NCBI RefSeq assembly: GCF_003668875.1
Contig: NZ_RAWM01000005.1
Coordinates: 1-64,000, forward strand
Direction of reading: 5' to 3'
Length of the DNA: 64,000 bases
Source of the DNA: Corallococcus interemptor
GTDB taxonomy: Bacteria; Myxococcota; Myxococcia; Myxococcales; Myxococcaceae
Numbering within the stretch: position 1 is the first letter of the stretch; the number at the start of each line of letters is the position of its first letter. Positions 1-8,037 of the stretch are shown piece after piece. Under the pieces are notes generated by a model that made no database searches, was not told where the DNA came from, and saw nothing but the letters and a program-made list of their open reading frames with translations. Made by a program: the position numbers and the translations under genes.

Positions 1-1152
1 GGCCGGGACCGGGGGCGGGTGGGGATGCGCCACGCCCTCCTCGCGGTAGCGCCGCACCAGCGTGTCCAGGTGCCCGCGGACCAGGGAGGTGTTCAGGGCG
101 TGCGCGGCCTGTTGGAGCAGGGCCTGCTCGGGTCCGGTCACCGCGAGGTCCGCGGCGGCGAGCGCGTTCAAGGACTCCTGCAGGACTTCACGCGCGCTGG
201 CCGGTGCCGCGCTCAGGCGCTGGAGCCACTCGGACGCATCACCCACGAAGCGCTTCAGCGTCTCCTTGCGCCGCTCCGGGGTGAGCCGGGAGAGCGCGTG
301 GGTGAGCACGGCGGACTCCTCGTCGCGCAGGTGGCCGTCGGAGACGAAGAGGAACCAGGCGCTCTCCAGCAGCAGGCTGATGTTCCGGGGCGCCACGCGG
401 CGCAGGGCCGCGTCCGCGTCCTCCAGCGCGCGGCGCAGCCGCACGTAGCGCAGCATGGAGTCGCCCAGACGCCGGGTGCGCCGCCAGTTGTCCACGGAGG
501 ACGTCACCACGTTCAGGAAGGGCACGATGTTGCGCGCCACGCTGTCGCCCAGCAGCTTCGCCCCCAGGTCCTCGCCCAGGTCGTTCGCCTTCTCCCGCGT
601 GAGGTGCTCCACGCGCCCCAGGCCGAGCGGATCCTCCTCCGTGTCCTCTCCCGCGCCGCCGCGGAGGAGGGCGTAGAGACGTGAGAAGTCGGAGGGGTCG
701 TCCGGGTCGAAGCGCACGTGGAAGGCGCTGGCCAGGTCGCACGCCAGCCGCAGGTGGATGAGGGCCTGCATGACCATCTCCGCCGTGATGACGAACCCCG
801 ACGCGGGGATGGCCACCATCACCCCCACGACGCCCGTGTCCGCCGAGGCCGCGGTGATGCCCGTGGTCACCGAGCCGCTCCCCGCGCCGGTGAGGAAGGC
901 CGCCTCACAGGCCCGGCGGATGTAGGCCTCAGTGACGTCCGCGCCCGTCCCCTTCGCGTCCGCGACCGCGTGCAGCCGGTGCGTGTCGTAGTGTCGCAGG
1001 TAGGTGGACAGCAGCTGGGTGAACCAGCGCCCCGTGCGCAGGTCCCTGGCGGACAGCTGCTGCATCAGCGTCCGCGTCAGCTGCCAGGTCCGCTGGAGGG
1101 CCTCCGCCCCTTCCGCGCTCTGCCGTGGGTCCAGTGCCGGTGTCTCCCTCAT
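1..1152 (-). CDS. EcsC-family protein with TerB-like tail (3' end off window)
   Basis: Starts at the ATG whose first base is 1152, with a GAGGAGG ribosome site just upstream, and stays open to base 1, so 384 residues are visible and the C-terminus is missing. The middle has the Gly/Ala-rich stretch, a DPDDPSD segment and an amphipathic ARNIVPFLNVV segment followed by an RR-LG-RY motif, in the order seen in EcsC-family proteins. After it, at about residues 270-350, comes a helical segment with the acidic DGHLRDEE pattern of TerB-like domains. EcsC proteins are membrane-associated and mostly of unknown function; I infer the same here. The gene is divergent from the orphan gene at 1669. Confidence 0.65.
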   Translation of the reverse strand, partial: MRETPALDPRQSAEGAEALQRTWQLTRTLMQQLSARDLRTGRWFTQLLSTYLRHYDTHRLHAVADAKGTGADVTEAYIRRACEAAFLTGAGSGSVTTGITAASADTGVVGVMVAIPASGFVITAEMVMQALIHLRLACDLASAFHVRFDPDDPSDFSRLYALLRGGAGEDTEEDPLGLGRVEHLTREKANDLGEDLGAKLLGDSVARNIVPFLNVVTSSVDNWRRTRRLGDSMLRYVRLRRALEDADAALRRVAPRNISLLLESAWFLFVSDGHLRDEESAVLTHALSRLTPERRKETLKRFVGDASEWLQRLSAAPASAREVLQESLNALAAADLAVTGPEQALLQQAAHALNTSLVRGHLDTLVRRYREEGVAHPHPPPVPA

Positions 1153-1668
1153 GGTTCCTCCTCGCGGACTCGCACCCGTGGAAACGATGGACACGCGGGC
1201 AAGGTCCGGCAGACGCCAGCGCCAGGGGGCCCGGGGAGCGGACCTGTCACGGCCCGGTCACATGTGCTCCTGACATTCTCCTGACATCCTCCCGCGCTCG
1301 TGCCCAAGGTGCGGAGGCCCGCGACGGGTGCTGGCCTACCTGACGCAGGGCACCGTCATCCGGCGCATTCTCCGTCACCTTCCGCCTCCCCCCAGCACCA
1401 GCGCCATGCTCATCGCCGTCGTCTCCCGAGGTCCACCGTGGACCGGCCGCGACTCCATACCGCCGGGGCGCCCGCGTCGACACGTCGGTCGACACACGTC
1501 GATGTGACGAAAGTCCGTCGGCCCGGCATCCCTCCGAGCGAGTTCCCTCGGAAGACGGGGCCGCGAGGCGCGGCATGGGCGTTGCTCTACGTCCGGGAGC
1601 ACGCGGCGGCGGGGCACGCCGCTCCGTCCCGCGCGAGCACCTCACCCTCACCTCCCCAGGAGCCCGTC
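1153..1668. other. 516-bp intergenic region with short repeats
   Basis: No credible gene is seen; open frames on either strand here are Arg/Pro-rich shadows without ribosome sites. The stretch separates two divergent genes and should hold both promoters. Two short repeat patterns stand out: the 10-mer CTCCTGACAT occurs twice one base apart (1267-1276 and 1278-1287), and GTCGACACGTCG is followed directly by GTCGACACACGTCG (1476-1501). Either could be an operator. No sigma-70 promoter could be called with confidence. Confidence 0.4.
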
Positions 1669-2091
1669 ATGCCTGTCCCGACCAACCCCACCCTGCCGAC
1701 GTCCAACCCGAACTCGCTGTACACCACCATCGTCAACACGACGCCCAACACGCTGAACGTCGTCATCAGCACGCCCGACTCCACCCAACTCCTGTCGCTC
1801 TCCAACAACGGCGTGCTCGGGCCCGCGGGCTCCGCGACGGACACGGTCACCGTGATGTCCCAGTACTACAGCGACAACACCGTCAACATCGGCCTGTTCG
1901 ACCCCAACTACTCGGAGAGCGCCTCCGTCGCGTCGTTCTTCGCGCACCAGCATGACGAGACCGGCTTCCGGAACCCCGTGCCCTGGGCCGACACCTTCAA
2001 CTTCGTGGATGGCTACTACTTCGTGGGCCAGCCGTCGGCACAGCCCGGTCAGCTCAAGGTGACCCTCGGCCGCAACAGCACCGCGAAGTAG
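1669..2091 (+). CDS. Small hypothetical protein, 140 aa
   Basis: The ATG at 1669 follows AGGAG with a six-base gap, a much better start than the upstream in-frame codons. The protein is Thr/Asn/Ser-rich with no signal peptide or membrane segment. Its alternating hydrophobic and polar residues suggest a beta-sandwich, with three Trp or Tyr-Tyr-rich patches in the second half around a GYYFVGQP motif. I do not recognise a family. It stands alone between a divergent EcsC-family gene and an alcohol dehydrogenase remnant. The Arg/Pro-rich 123-codon N-terminal extension that the frame allows looks non-coding and was left out. Confidence 0.6.
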   Translation: MPVPTNPTLPTSNPNSLYTTIVNTTPNTLNVVISTPDSTQLLSLSNNGVLGPAGSATDTVTVMSQYYSDNTVNIGLFDPNYSESASVASFFAHQHDETGFRNPVPWADTFNFVDGYYFVGQPSAQPGQLKVTLGRNSTAK

Positions 2092-2160
2092 CGGCCCGCG
2101 GCGTCCTCGGCCCAGGGGAGCCGGGCAGGCCCATGCCACCGTCCGCCCGGCACGGAACCG

Positions 2161-2180
2161 TGACATACACAGACATGTCA
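2161..2180. promoter_or_regulatory. Perfect TGACAT-N8-ATGTCA dyad
   Basis: Six-base arms TGACAT (2161-2166) and ATGTCA (2175-2180) flank an eight-base spacer in the AT-richer DNA after the orphan gene's stop codon and before the alcohol dehydrogenase remnant. It looks like a dimer-binding site, but no intact downstream gene remains for it to control. It may be a leftover operator of the decayed gene. The factor is unknown. Confidence 0.3.
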
Positions 2181-2247
2181 CATGACTTCTCATTGGCCCT
2201 GAATCCTGCCATCTCACGCCAAGACAGCCTCGAAGCCCGATAAGGCT

Positions 2248-2439
2248 TGCACCGACGTCACCACGCTCTGCCCGGGCGGCAAGGAGCGCATGCGGCGCCT
2301 GATGGAGGTGGTGCGCGCGAAGCGCGTGGACCTGACGCCGCTCTTCACACACCGCTTCCCGCTCAAGGACATCCGGGACGCGTATGAGCTGTTCAACCAG
2401 CGCAAGGACGGGGTGCTCAAGGTCGCCATCCGGCCTTGA
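2248..2439 (+). pseudogene. C-terminal fragment of a zinc-type alcohol dehydrogenase
   Basis: One frame ending at TGA 2437-2439 reads as the last roughly 60 residues of a medium-chain zinc alcohol dehydrogenase. It has TTLCPGGKERMRRL, then VDLTPLFTHRF, then an IRDAYELF-x-RKDGVLKVAI ending typical of the family. The same frame is stopped at 2200-2202, and the Rossmann fold and catalytic zinc domain are absent from the upstream DNA. No start codon or ribosome site precedes the homologous part. It is therefore a truncated remnant. It is not a copy of the intact dehydrogenase at 25184, whose C-terminus has a different sequence. Confidence 0.75.
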
Positions 2440-2454
2440 GCACGCCTGGGGAGG

Positions 2455-3384
2455 CTAGCGCGGCGCGAAGGTGCCCTCGTAAAGGGATGCCCTGGCCGCG
2501 CCCCCACTGCTGACGAGCTGCGCTTCGCCCAGTTGGAAGGGGGTCGGAACCAGGAGCGGGTAGCCGTCCGCGTCCGCGCCGACGGTGAGCATTTGCAGAC
2601 GCAGGTCGAGCCGCACGCCAATCTCCGTGTTCTCCAGGGGCATGTTCACCACATAGGAGTAGCCCCACCCCGACGCCGTCACGACGAAGTCCAGGGTGCG
2701 TCCCTGGAGCGCGGCGACGAACTGCTGCATCACCTTCGCTGGGACCGCGCCTCCCAACTGGAAGGTCACGGGAGAAGTCTGGATCCTGGCCTGCTTCGGG
2801 CCGTTCTCCTGGATGCGCGTCACCGTCGCCGACTCATAGCTGATGACGAAAGGCACGCTCTTGCCGATCAGGTCGGCGAAAATGCCCACGGGACCGTCCC
2901 TGGGCGGAGACGGGGGCTCGAACTTGAGGGTCCCGGAGATCCACCCGCCGGAGTCCACACCGATGCCCACGTTCGCGGTGCCATCCTCCGGCACCTTGAA
3001 GAGGAAGCGCACCGGACGCGCCTCCCCCTCGCCCAGCGTGAACGTCATCGGATTCGGCGATACCAGCGTGACGGGCACCGTGACACCCGGCGCGTCCGTG
3101 CGCTCCACGTGCCAGTCTCCGTTCATCTGGATGGAATACGTCCCGGCCATGAGCGGCTGGCTCACGGAGTCCGCGGACGTGTCCGTGATGGTGACGTTCT
3201 GCGGGCCGGTGATGGCGAACGTCGCGCCCACCAGCTTGTAGCTGCGCCCCGCCGACGTCGACACCAGCGGCAGCTCCAGCAGTCCTTCGCCGTCGCGAAC
3301 CACCGGGGTGGACGGTCCTGAAACCTCACCACAGGCGAGCGCCAGCAACGCGAGCGCGCCCACGAACCACTTCAACCCTTGCAT
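2455..3384 (-). CDS. Predicted outer-membrane or periplasmic lipoprotein, 309 aa
   Basis: Start ATG at 3384 is preceded by GAGGGG. The N-terminus is a lipoprotein signal, MQGLKWFVGALALLALAC, with the lipobox cysteine at residue 18. The mature protein is rich in beta-strand patterns with many Val/Thr/Gly stretches and an N-terminal segment (about residues 50-100) that reads like a small carbohydrate-binding or Ig-like sandwich. No catalytic motif was recognised. It is convergent with the dehydrogenase remnant and divergent from the RraA-like gene. Function is unknown. Confidence 0.75.
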   Translation of the reverse strand: MQGLKWFVGALALLALACGEVSGPSTPVVRDGEGLLELPLVSTSAGRSYKLVGATFAITGPQNVTITDTSADSVSQPLMAGTYSIQMNGDWHVERTDAPGVTVPVTLVSPNPMTFTLGEGEARPVRFLFKVPEDGTANVGIGVDSGGWISGTLKFEPPSPPRDGPVGIFADLIGKSVPFVISYESATVTRIQENGPKQARIQTSPVTFQLGGAVPAKVMQQFVAALQGRTLDFVVTASGWGYSYVVNMPLENTEIGVRLDLRLQMLTVGADADGYPLLVPTPFQLGEAQLVSSGGAARASLYEGTFAPR

Positions 3385-3489
3385 GGACTTCCCCCTCAGG
3401 AAGGCTCCGACGATAGGTTTCTGAACAATGGACGGTCAAGGCAGCGGCAATCACAGCCATCCCCATTCAGCGCGTGCATCCTGCGGCGC

Positions 3490-3987
3490 ATGAGCGACAC
3501 CTCCGAACTCAAGACCGCTGACCTCTGCGACGCCCACGCGGGCACACCGCATTTCCATATCGCCGAGCCGGGATTCCTGGACTACGGCGGCCGCCGGAGT
3601 TTTTCCGGCCCCATCAGCACCGTGCGCGCGCCGGAGGACAACTCCCTGGTGCGCAAGGCATTGGAGGAGCCTGGCCAGGGTCGCGTGCTGGTGGTGGATG
3701 GCGGAGGCAGCCGCCGCTGCGCGCTGGTGGGTGACGTGCTCGCGGCCCTGGGTGAGAAGAATGGCTGGGCGGGCGTGGTCGTGAACGGCTGCATCCGCGA
3801 CGCGGAGGAGGTCGGCCGCACCGCCATCGGCGTGAAGGCGCTGGGCACCCATCCGCTCAAGAGCGGCAAGCGCAACGAGGGCCAGCGCGACGTGGAGGTG
3901 CGCTTCGCCGGCGTCACCTTCGTCCCCGGCCACCACCTCTACGCGGACGCGGACGGCATCGTCACTTCGCAGAAGCCGCTGCGCTGA
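3490..3987 (+). CDS. RraA family protein, probable 4-hydroxy-4-methyl-2-oxoglutarate aldolase
   Basis: The 165-residue protein matches the RraA/HMG-aldolase family in length and order: TADLCDAH near the N-terminus, a GGGS-RCALVGD-LA segment, and NGCIRDAEE, which carries the Arg-Asp-x2-Glu metal and substrate signature of the aldolases. It continues through GVKALGTHP to GHHLYADADGIV. Family members with that signature cleave 4-hydroxy-4-methyl-2-oxoglutarate or decarboxylate oxaloacetate. RNase E inhibition by E. coli RraA is a separate activity that cannot be inferred here. Its 3' end overlaps the convergent oxyR by 26 bases. Confidence 0.85.
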   Translation: MSDTSELKTADLCDAHAGTPHFHIAEPGFLDYGGRRSFSGPISTVRAPEDNSLVRKALEEPGQGRVLVVDGGGSRRCALVGDVLAALGEKNGWAGVVVNGCIRDAEEVGRTAIGVKALGTHPLKSGKRNEGQRDVEVRFAGVTFVPGHHLYADADGIVTSQKPLR

Positions 3988-4906
3988 CCTTCGCCTTCCC
4001 CACCCCGGGCCACACGGAGCGCAGCGTCCCCGCGATGGCACGCAGCGCCTCCGCCCGGGGGTGGCCCGGACGCCACGCCAGCACCAGCGTCCGGCCCGGC
4101 CCCGGCGGCGCGAAGGGCCGCACCACCAGCTGCCCGTGCCGGTTCTCCGTGGACACCGCCAGCTGGGGCAGCAGCGTGACGCTGCCCATGGCCATCACCA
4201 TCTGCGCGAGCGTCGTCAGGCTGGTGGCGCGGAAGTCCACCTCCCGCGCCCCCACGCGCGTGCACAGGGCCAGCGTCTGGCTGCGGAAGCAGTGCCCGTC
4301 CTCCAGCAGCAGCACGTCCTCTTCGTCCAGGTCTCGCAGCTGCACCTGCTTCCGCTTCTCCAACCGGTGCCCCGGCGGCGCCGCGACGACGAAGGGGTCC
4401 TCCGCGATGACCGCGTGCTCCACCCTGCGCCCCAGCTCCGCGTCCAGCGCCAGCAGCGCCGCGTCCAGCCGCCCCTCGTCCATGTCCCGCACCAGCACCG
4501 CCGTCTTCTCCTCGCGCAGCCGCAGCTGGAGCTTCGGGTAGCGCTTCACCAGCGCGGGCACCACCTCCGGCAACACATACGGCGCCACCGTGGGAATGGC
4601 CCCCAGCTGCAGCGGGCCCGCGAACGGGTCTCCCATCCGCGCCGCCGCCGTGAGCAGGTCCTCCGCCTCCGTCAGCACCCGCCGCGCCCGTGACACCAGC
4701 TCCTCGCCCGCGGGCGTGAGCATCACGCGGCGCGCGTCCCGCTCGAACACCTTCACGCCGAGCACCGACTCCAGCTGTTGAATCTGCGCGCTCAGGGCGG
4801 GCTGTGAGACGTGGCATCGCTCGGCCGCCCGCCGGAAGCCCAGCGTGTCCGCGACCGCTACCAGGTACTCCAGCTGCCGCAAGGTGATGTCGTTGAGTGA
4901 GGCCAT
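3962..4906 (-). CDS. oxyR: Hydrogen-peroxide-sensing LysR regulator OxyR
   Basis: A 314-residue LysR-type regulator. The N-terminal winged helix-turn-helix (residues 7-66) contains the FRRAAERCHVSQPALSAQIQ recognition region. The effector domain has LEDGHCFRSQTLALC, placing Cys206 and Cys215 nine residues apart, exactly as Cys199 and Cys208 are in E. coli OxyR. The following FRATSLTTLAQMV and TLLPQLAV are also diagnostic. Known OxyR forms an intramolecular disulfide on peroxide exposure and then activates catalase and peroxidase genes. It is divergent from katA, and an OxyR-type site overlaps its own start codon, implying autoregulation. Confidence 0.93.
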   Translation of the reverse strand: MASLNDITLRQLEYLVAVADTLGFRRAAERCHVSQPALSAQIQQLESVLGVKVFERDARRVMLTPAGEELVSRARRVLTEAEDLLTAAARMGDPFAGPLQLGAIPTVAPYVLPEVVPALVKRYPKLQLRLREEKTAVLVRDMDEGRLDAALLALDAELGRRVEHAVIAEDPFVVAAPPGHRLEKRKQVQLRDLDEEDVLLLEDGHCFRSQTLALCTRVGAREVDFRATSLTTLAQMVMAMGSVTLLPQLAVSTENRHGQLVVRPFAPPGPGRTLVLAWRPGHPRAEALRAIAGTLRSVWPGVGKAKVSAAASAK

Positions 4907-4941
4907 AGTCCCTGCCTATCACTCCCATCCAAACGATGTCT
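4905..4941. promoter_or_regulatory. OxyR-binding site between oxyR and katA
   Basis: The E. coli OxyR consensus is four quarter-sites spaced seven bases apart, ATAG-N7-CTAT-N7-ATAG-N7-CTAT. Here ATAG (4905-4908), seven bases, CTAT (4916-4919), seven bases, ATCC (4927-4930), seven bases, GTCT (4938-4941) keep the exact spacing. The first two elements are perfect and the last two partial. The site overlaps the oxyR ATG and ends at the first base of the katA -35 element, the expected position for repressing oxyR and activating katA. Confidence 0.8.
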
Positions 4942-4969
4942 TGGCCCAATCACCGGGACCTCTCTACCT
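4941..4969 (+). promoter_or_regulatory. Predicted katA sigma-70-type promoter
   Basis: TTGGCC (4941-4946) and CTACCT (4964-4969) are separated by 17 bases and lie 48 bases before the katA start codon. Both hexamers are weak matches, as expected for an activator-dependent promoter, and the upstream OxyR site touches the -35 hexamer. No transcription start can be read from sequence alone. Confidence 0.5.
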
Positions 4970-5016
4970 TTCCGCCCGTCGCAGTGCTCCTGCAGCCCAC
5001 GCAAAGGAAAGCGTCC

Positions 5017-6486
5017 ATGTCCCCGCGTCCCACCCTGACCACCGAAGCCGGCGCCCCGGTCTCCGACAACCAGCATTCCCAGACGGCCGGGCCCAACGGT
5101 CCGGTGCTGCTGCAGGACCACCACCTGCTGGAGAAACTGGCCCGCTTCAACCGCGAGCGCATCCCGGAGCGCGTGGTGCACGCGGTGGGCTCCGGCGCGT
5201 ACGGCACCTTCGAGGTGACGCAGGACCTCACCCGCTTCACCCGCATGAAGGTCTTCAGCGCGGTGGGCAAGAAGACGGAAGCGTTCCTGCGCTTCTCCAC
5301 CGTTGCGGGCTCCAAGGGCGCGCCGGACACCGCCCGCGACCCGCGCGGCTTCGCGGTGCGCTTCTACACGGAGGACGGCAACTGGGACCTCGTGGGCAAC
5401 AACACGCCGGTGTTCTTCCTGCGGGACGGCATCAAGTTCCCGGACTTCATCCACTCGCAGAAGTACGACCCGTACACGAACTGCCAGGAGCCGGACAACG
5501 TCTGGGATTTCTTCTCCCACTCTCCGGAGGCCACGCACCAGTTCACCTGGCTCTTCGGCGACCGCGGCATCCCCGCGACGCTGCGGCACATGGATGGCTT
5601 TGGCTCACACACCTTCCAGTGGGTGAACGCGAAGGGCGAGCGCTTCTGGGTGAAGTTCCACTTCAAGACGGACCAGGGCATCCGCACGCTCACCACGCAG
5701 GAGGCGGAAGCGATTGGCGGAAAGGACCCGCAGCACCACCAGCGCGACCTGTACCAGGCCATCGGCCGGGGTGACTTCCCCTCGTGGACGCTCAAGGTGC
5801 AGGTGATGCCGGAGGCGGACGCCGCGAGCTACCGCTTCAACCCGTTCGACCTGACCAAGGTGTGGCCGTACAAGGACTCCCCGCTGATGGAGGTGGGCAG
5901 GCTCACGCTCCACCGCAACCCGGAGAACTTCTTCGCGGAGGTGGAGCAGGCGGCGTTGGACCCGGCGCACTTCGTGCCCGGCATCGGCCCGTCCCCGGAC
6001 CGGATGCTCCAGGCGCGCCTGTTCGCCTACGGCGACGCGCACCGCTACCGGCTGGGCATCAACAGCACGCAGCTGCCGGTGAACAAGCCCTGGGGCGTGA
6101 AGGGCGGCGCGCGCAACTACGGCCGTGACGGCGCCATGCGCTTCGACGGCAACGGCGGCCGCGGCCCCAACTACGAGCCCAACAGCTTCAACGGCCCCGC
6201 GCAGACGGACGAGTCCCCGGGCACCGGCTACTCGGTAGGCGGCACGACGGGCACCTTCGTCCACGGCAAGCACGCCGAGGACACGGATTACGTCCAGGCC
6301 GGCGCCCTCTACCGGCTGATGGACGAAGCGGCGAAGGCGCGGCTGGTGGAGAACATCTCCGGCAGCCTCGCGCAGGTGAGCCGCGAGGACATCATCACCC
6401 GCGCCATCGCCCACTTCCGCGCCGCCGACGAGGACTACGGCTCGCGCATCGCGCAGTCCGTCCAGCAGAAGCGCCACGCGCGGTGA
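5017..6486 (+). CDS. katA: Monofunctional haem catalase, small-subunit clade
   Basis: A 489-residue catalase converting hydrogen peroxide to water and oxygen in the cytoplasm. The distal haem-pocket His is in RVVHAVGSGAYG, the distal Asn in VGNNTPVFF, and the proximal haem-ligand Tyr in RLFAYGDAHRYRLG. The length fits the roughly 480-500-residue small-subunit clade without a C-terminal flavodoxin-like domain. The ATG at 5017 follows AAAGGAAA at good spacing; upstream in-frame codons lack a ribosome site. There is no signal peptide. Control by the divergent OxyR is strongly suggested by the site at 4905-4941. Confidence 0.96.
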   Translation: MSPRPTLTTEAGAPVSDNQHSQTAGPNGPVLLQDHHLLEKLARFNRERIPERVVHAVGSGAYGTFEVTQDLTRFTRMKVFSAVGKKTEAFLRFSTVAGSKGAPDTARDPRGFAVRFYTEDGNWDLVGNNTPVFFLRDGIKFPDFIHSQKYDPYTNCQEPDNVWDFFSHSPEATHQFTWLFGDRGIPATLRHMDGFGSHTFQWVNAKGERFWVKFHFKTDQGIRTLTTQEAEAIGGKDPQHHQRDLYQAIGRGDFPSWTLKVQVMPEADAASYRFNPFDLTKVWPYKDSPLMEVGRLTLHRNPENFFAEVEQAALDPAHFVPGIGPSPDRMLQARLFAYGDAHRYRLGINSTQLPVNKPWGVKGGARNYGRDGAMRFDGNGGRGPNYEPNSFNGPAQTDESPGTGYSVGGTTGTFVHGKHAEDTDYVQAGALYRLMDEAAKARLVENISGSLAQVSREDIITRAIAHFRAADEDYGSRIAQSVQQKRHAR

Positions 6487-6494
6487 TGGCCCCG

Positions 6495-7832
6495 TCACCG
6501 CAGGTAGCCGTCCGAGAGCGTGCGCAGGAAGGCGACGAGGGCCTGCTCCTCCTGGGGTGACAGGCCCAGGTTGCCCACCGCCTGCGTGTTGATGTTCAGC
6601 CCCACCTCCGGCAGGGGCCAGCAGTCCACCCCGGGCGCCCCGGACGCGCTCCCGGTGCAGACCGGCAGCACGTCACGCGTGTTGTAGAAGTGGACGATGG
6701 ACTCGAGGCTCTTGAAGTAGCCGTTGTGCGCATAGGCCTTGATGAAGCCGGGGAACGGGCGCTTGTCCACGTTGCGCAGGGTGGGCACCTTGACCTTCCC
6801 CAGGTTGGCGCGCGCGGAGGGCGCGTAGTCCTGGCGCGTCTGGAGGAAGCCGCCCAGGCCCGTGTCGATCCAGAAGGGCCCCTCCGGGTTGAACTGGAGC
6901 TGCCAGTACCAGGGGTTGAGCAGGTTGCGCGGCACACCCAGGTTCTCGAACGTGTAGTCGGTGAAGAGCGGCGGCTCGCCCCCCGGGCCGCGCTGGCTCG
7001 GGTGGCAGTTTTCGCAGCGGGCCTTACCCTGGAAGAGCTTCAGGCCCCACTGCTCCTGGGGAGACAGCCGCGCGCGGCCCGCGAGGTACGCGTCGTACTT
7101 CGAGGAGAAGGCGTTCACCTCGCGCGAGGCCTCGTACGCGGCGATGGACCTCGCGATGTCGTCATACGCGCGCGGCACGTCGCCGCAGATGTTGGCGCCC
7201 CAGACGGCCCGGAAGAGGTCGCCGTACGGGCCACCGCAGACCTTGACCACCACGGCGGCCTCGCTGGGGTTGTTCTGCTCCACCGGGTTGAGGAAGGGGC
7301 CCTGCGCCTGGTCCGCGGCGGGGTTGCCCAGCTCCTCGCCGGTGGCGCGGCCGTCCCAGAAGTTGCCGCCCACGAAGTCCGCCTGCCCCGGGGTCACCCG
7401 GTGGAGGATGGGCGCCTGCGTGGCGTAGGCGGACGAAGGCGGCTTGCGATTGCCGAAGCGCCCCCGCACGGCGCCCTCGTAGACGGAGCCGGTGAGATTG
7501 ATGAGTATTTCAGGGCCCGTCCAGCCCACCTCGGGGCCATGACAGACGGCACAGGCCTGGCCCATGGGCTCGGAGAGCCGGCGGTCGAAGAAGAGCAGTT
7601 TGCCAAGCCGCTCCACCGGCTTGAGCCCGCCGCCCGTCTCGCCCAGCGTGGCCTCGAAGATGGCCGAGGCCTGGAGGGCTTCGGCCGTCTCCGGCGGCGC
7701 CGCGTCACCCGTCCTCGGGCTCGCGGGAGGCTTCACTGACAACGCCCCTGGTGGTGGAGCGACTTCACATGCCAGCGTGCCGCCCAGTGTCAGCAACAGG
7801 AACAACCTCGACCAAGACCGTGACCCGTGCAT
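6495..7832 (-). CDS. Di-haem cytochrome c peroxidase/MauG-family lipoprotein
   Basis: The chosen ATG at 7832 sits behind GAGGTG and opens a lipoprotein signal ending in LLTLGGTLAC; the longer in-frame start is Arg/Ser-rich and lacks one. The 445-residue product has two c-type haem-binding motifs, CAVCH and CENCH, about 170 residues apart, plus a C-terminal KVPTLRNVDKRPFPGFIKAYAHNG segment, split here as the family's PTLRN and PYxHNG motifs. The family reduces hydrogen peroxide in the periplasm or oxidises partner proteins. The gene converges on katA with eight bases between stops, so the two share a locus but not a transcript. It is divergent from the ankyrin gene. Confidence 0.88.
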   Translation of the reverse strand: MHGSRSWSRLFLLLTLGGTLACEVAPPPGALSVKPPASPRTGDAAPPETAEALQASAIFEATLGETGGGLKPVERLGKLLFFDRRLSEPMGQACAVCHGPEVGWTGPEILINLTGSVYEGAVRGRFGNRKPPSSAYATQAPILHRVTPGQADFVGGNFWDGRATGEELGNPAADQAQGPFLNPVEQNNPSEAAVVVKVCGGPYGDLFRAVWGANICGDVPRAYDDIARSIAAYEASREVNAFSSKYDAYLAGRARLSPQEQWGLKLFQGKARCENCHPSQRGPGGEPPLFTDYTFENLGVPRNLLNPWYWQLQFNPEGPFWIDTGLGGFLQTRQDYAPSARANLGKVKVPTLRNVDKRPFPGFIKAYAHNGYFKSLESIVHFYNTRDVLPVCTGSASGAPGVDCWPLPEVGLNINTQAVGNLGLSPQEEQALVAFLRTLSDGYLR

Positions 7833-8037
7833 TCGCGGCACCTCGGATTGAGCAGGCTGGCCAGCGTGACGCCGCCGCCGGGCCCGGGCCATGGACCGGG
7901 AGCGCGAACGGCTGTCGGATTCCGAGGATGGGACTGCTCTTTGGAATTGAAAAACGCCTTCGGACTGAACAGTGAACGCAACGCGGCCCCGGCATATCGA
8001 CACGCCGGGGATGCCTGATTAGGAAGGAACACAGACC

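Noticed and set aside
1247-1651. Minus-strand 134-codon frame in the 1.2-1.65 kb gap
   Set aside because: Biased Arg/Ala/Gly composition, no ribosome site, no recognisable motif; typical shadow in high-GC DNA.
1300-1668. N-terminal extension of the 1669 gene
   Set aside because: The added 123 residues are Arg/Pro/Ser-rich as expected of GC-rich non-coding DNA; the ATG at 1669 has a good AGGAG site.
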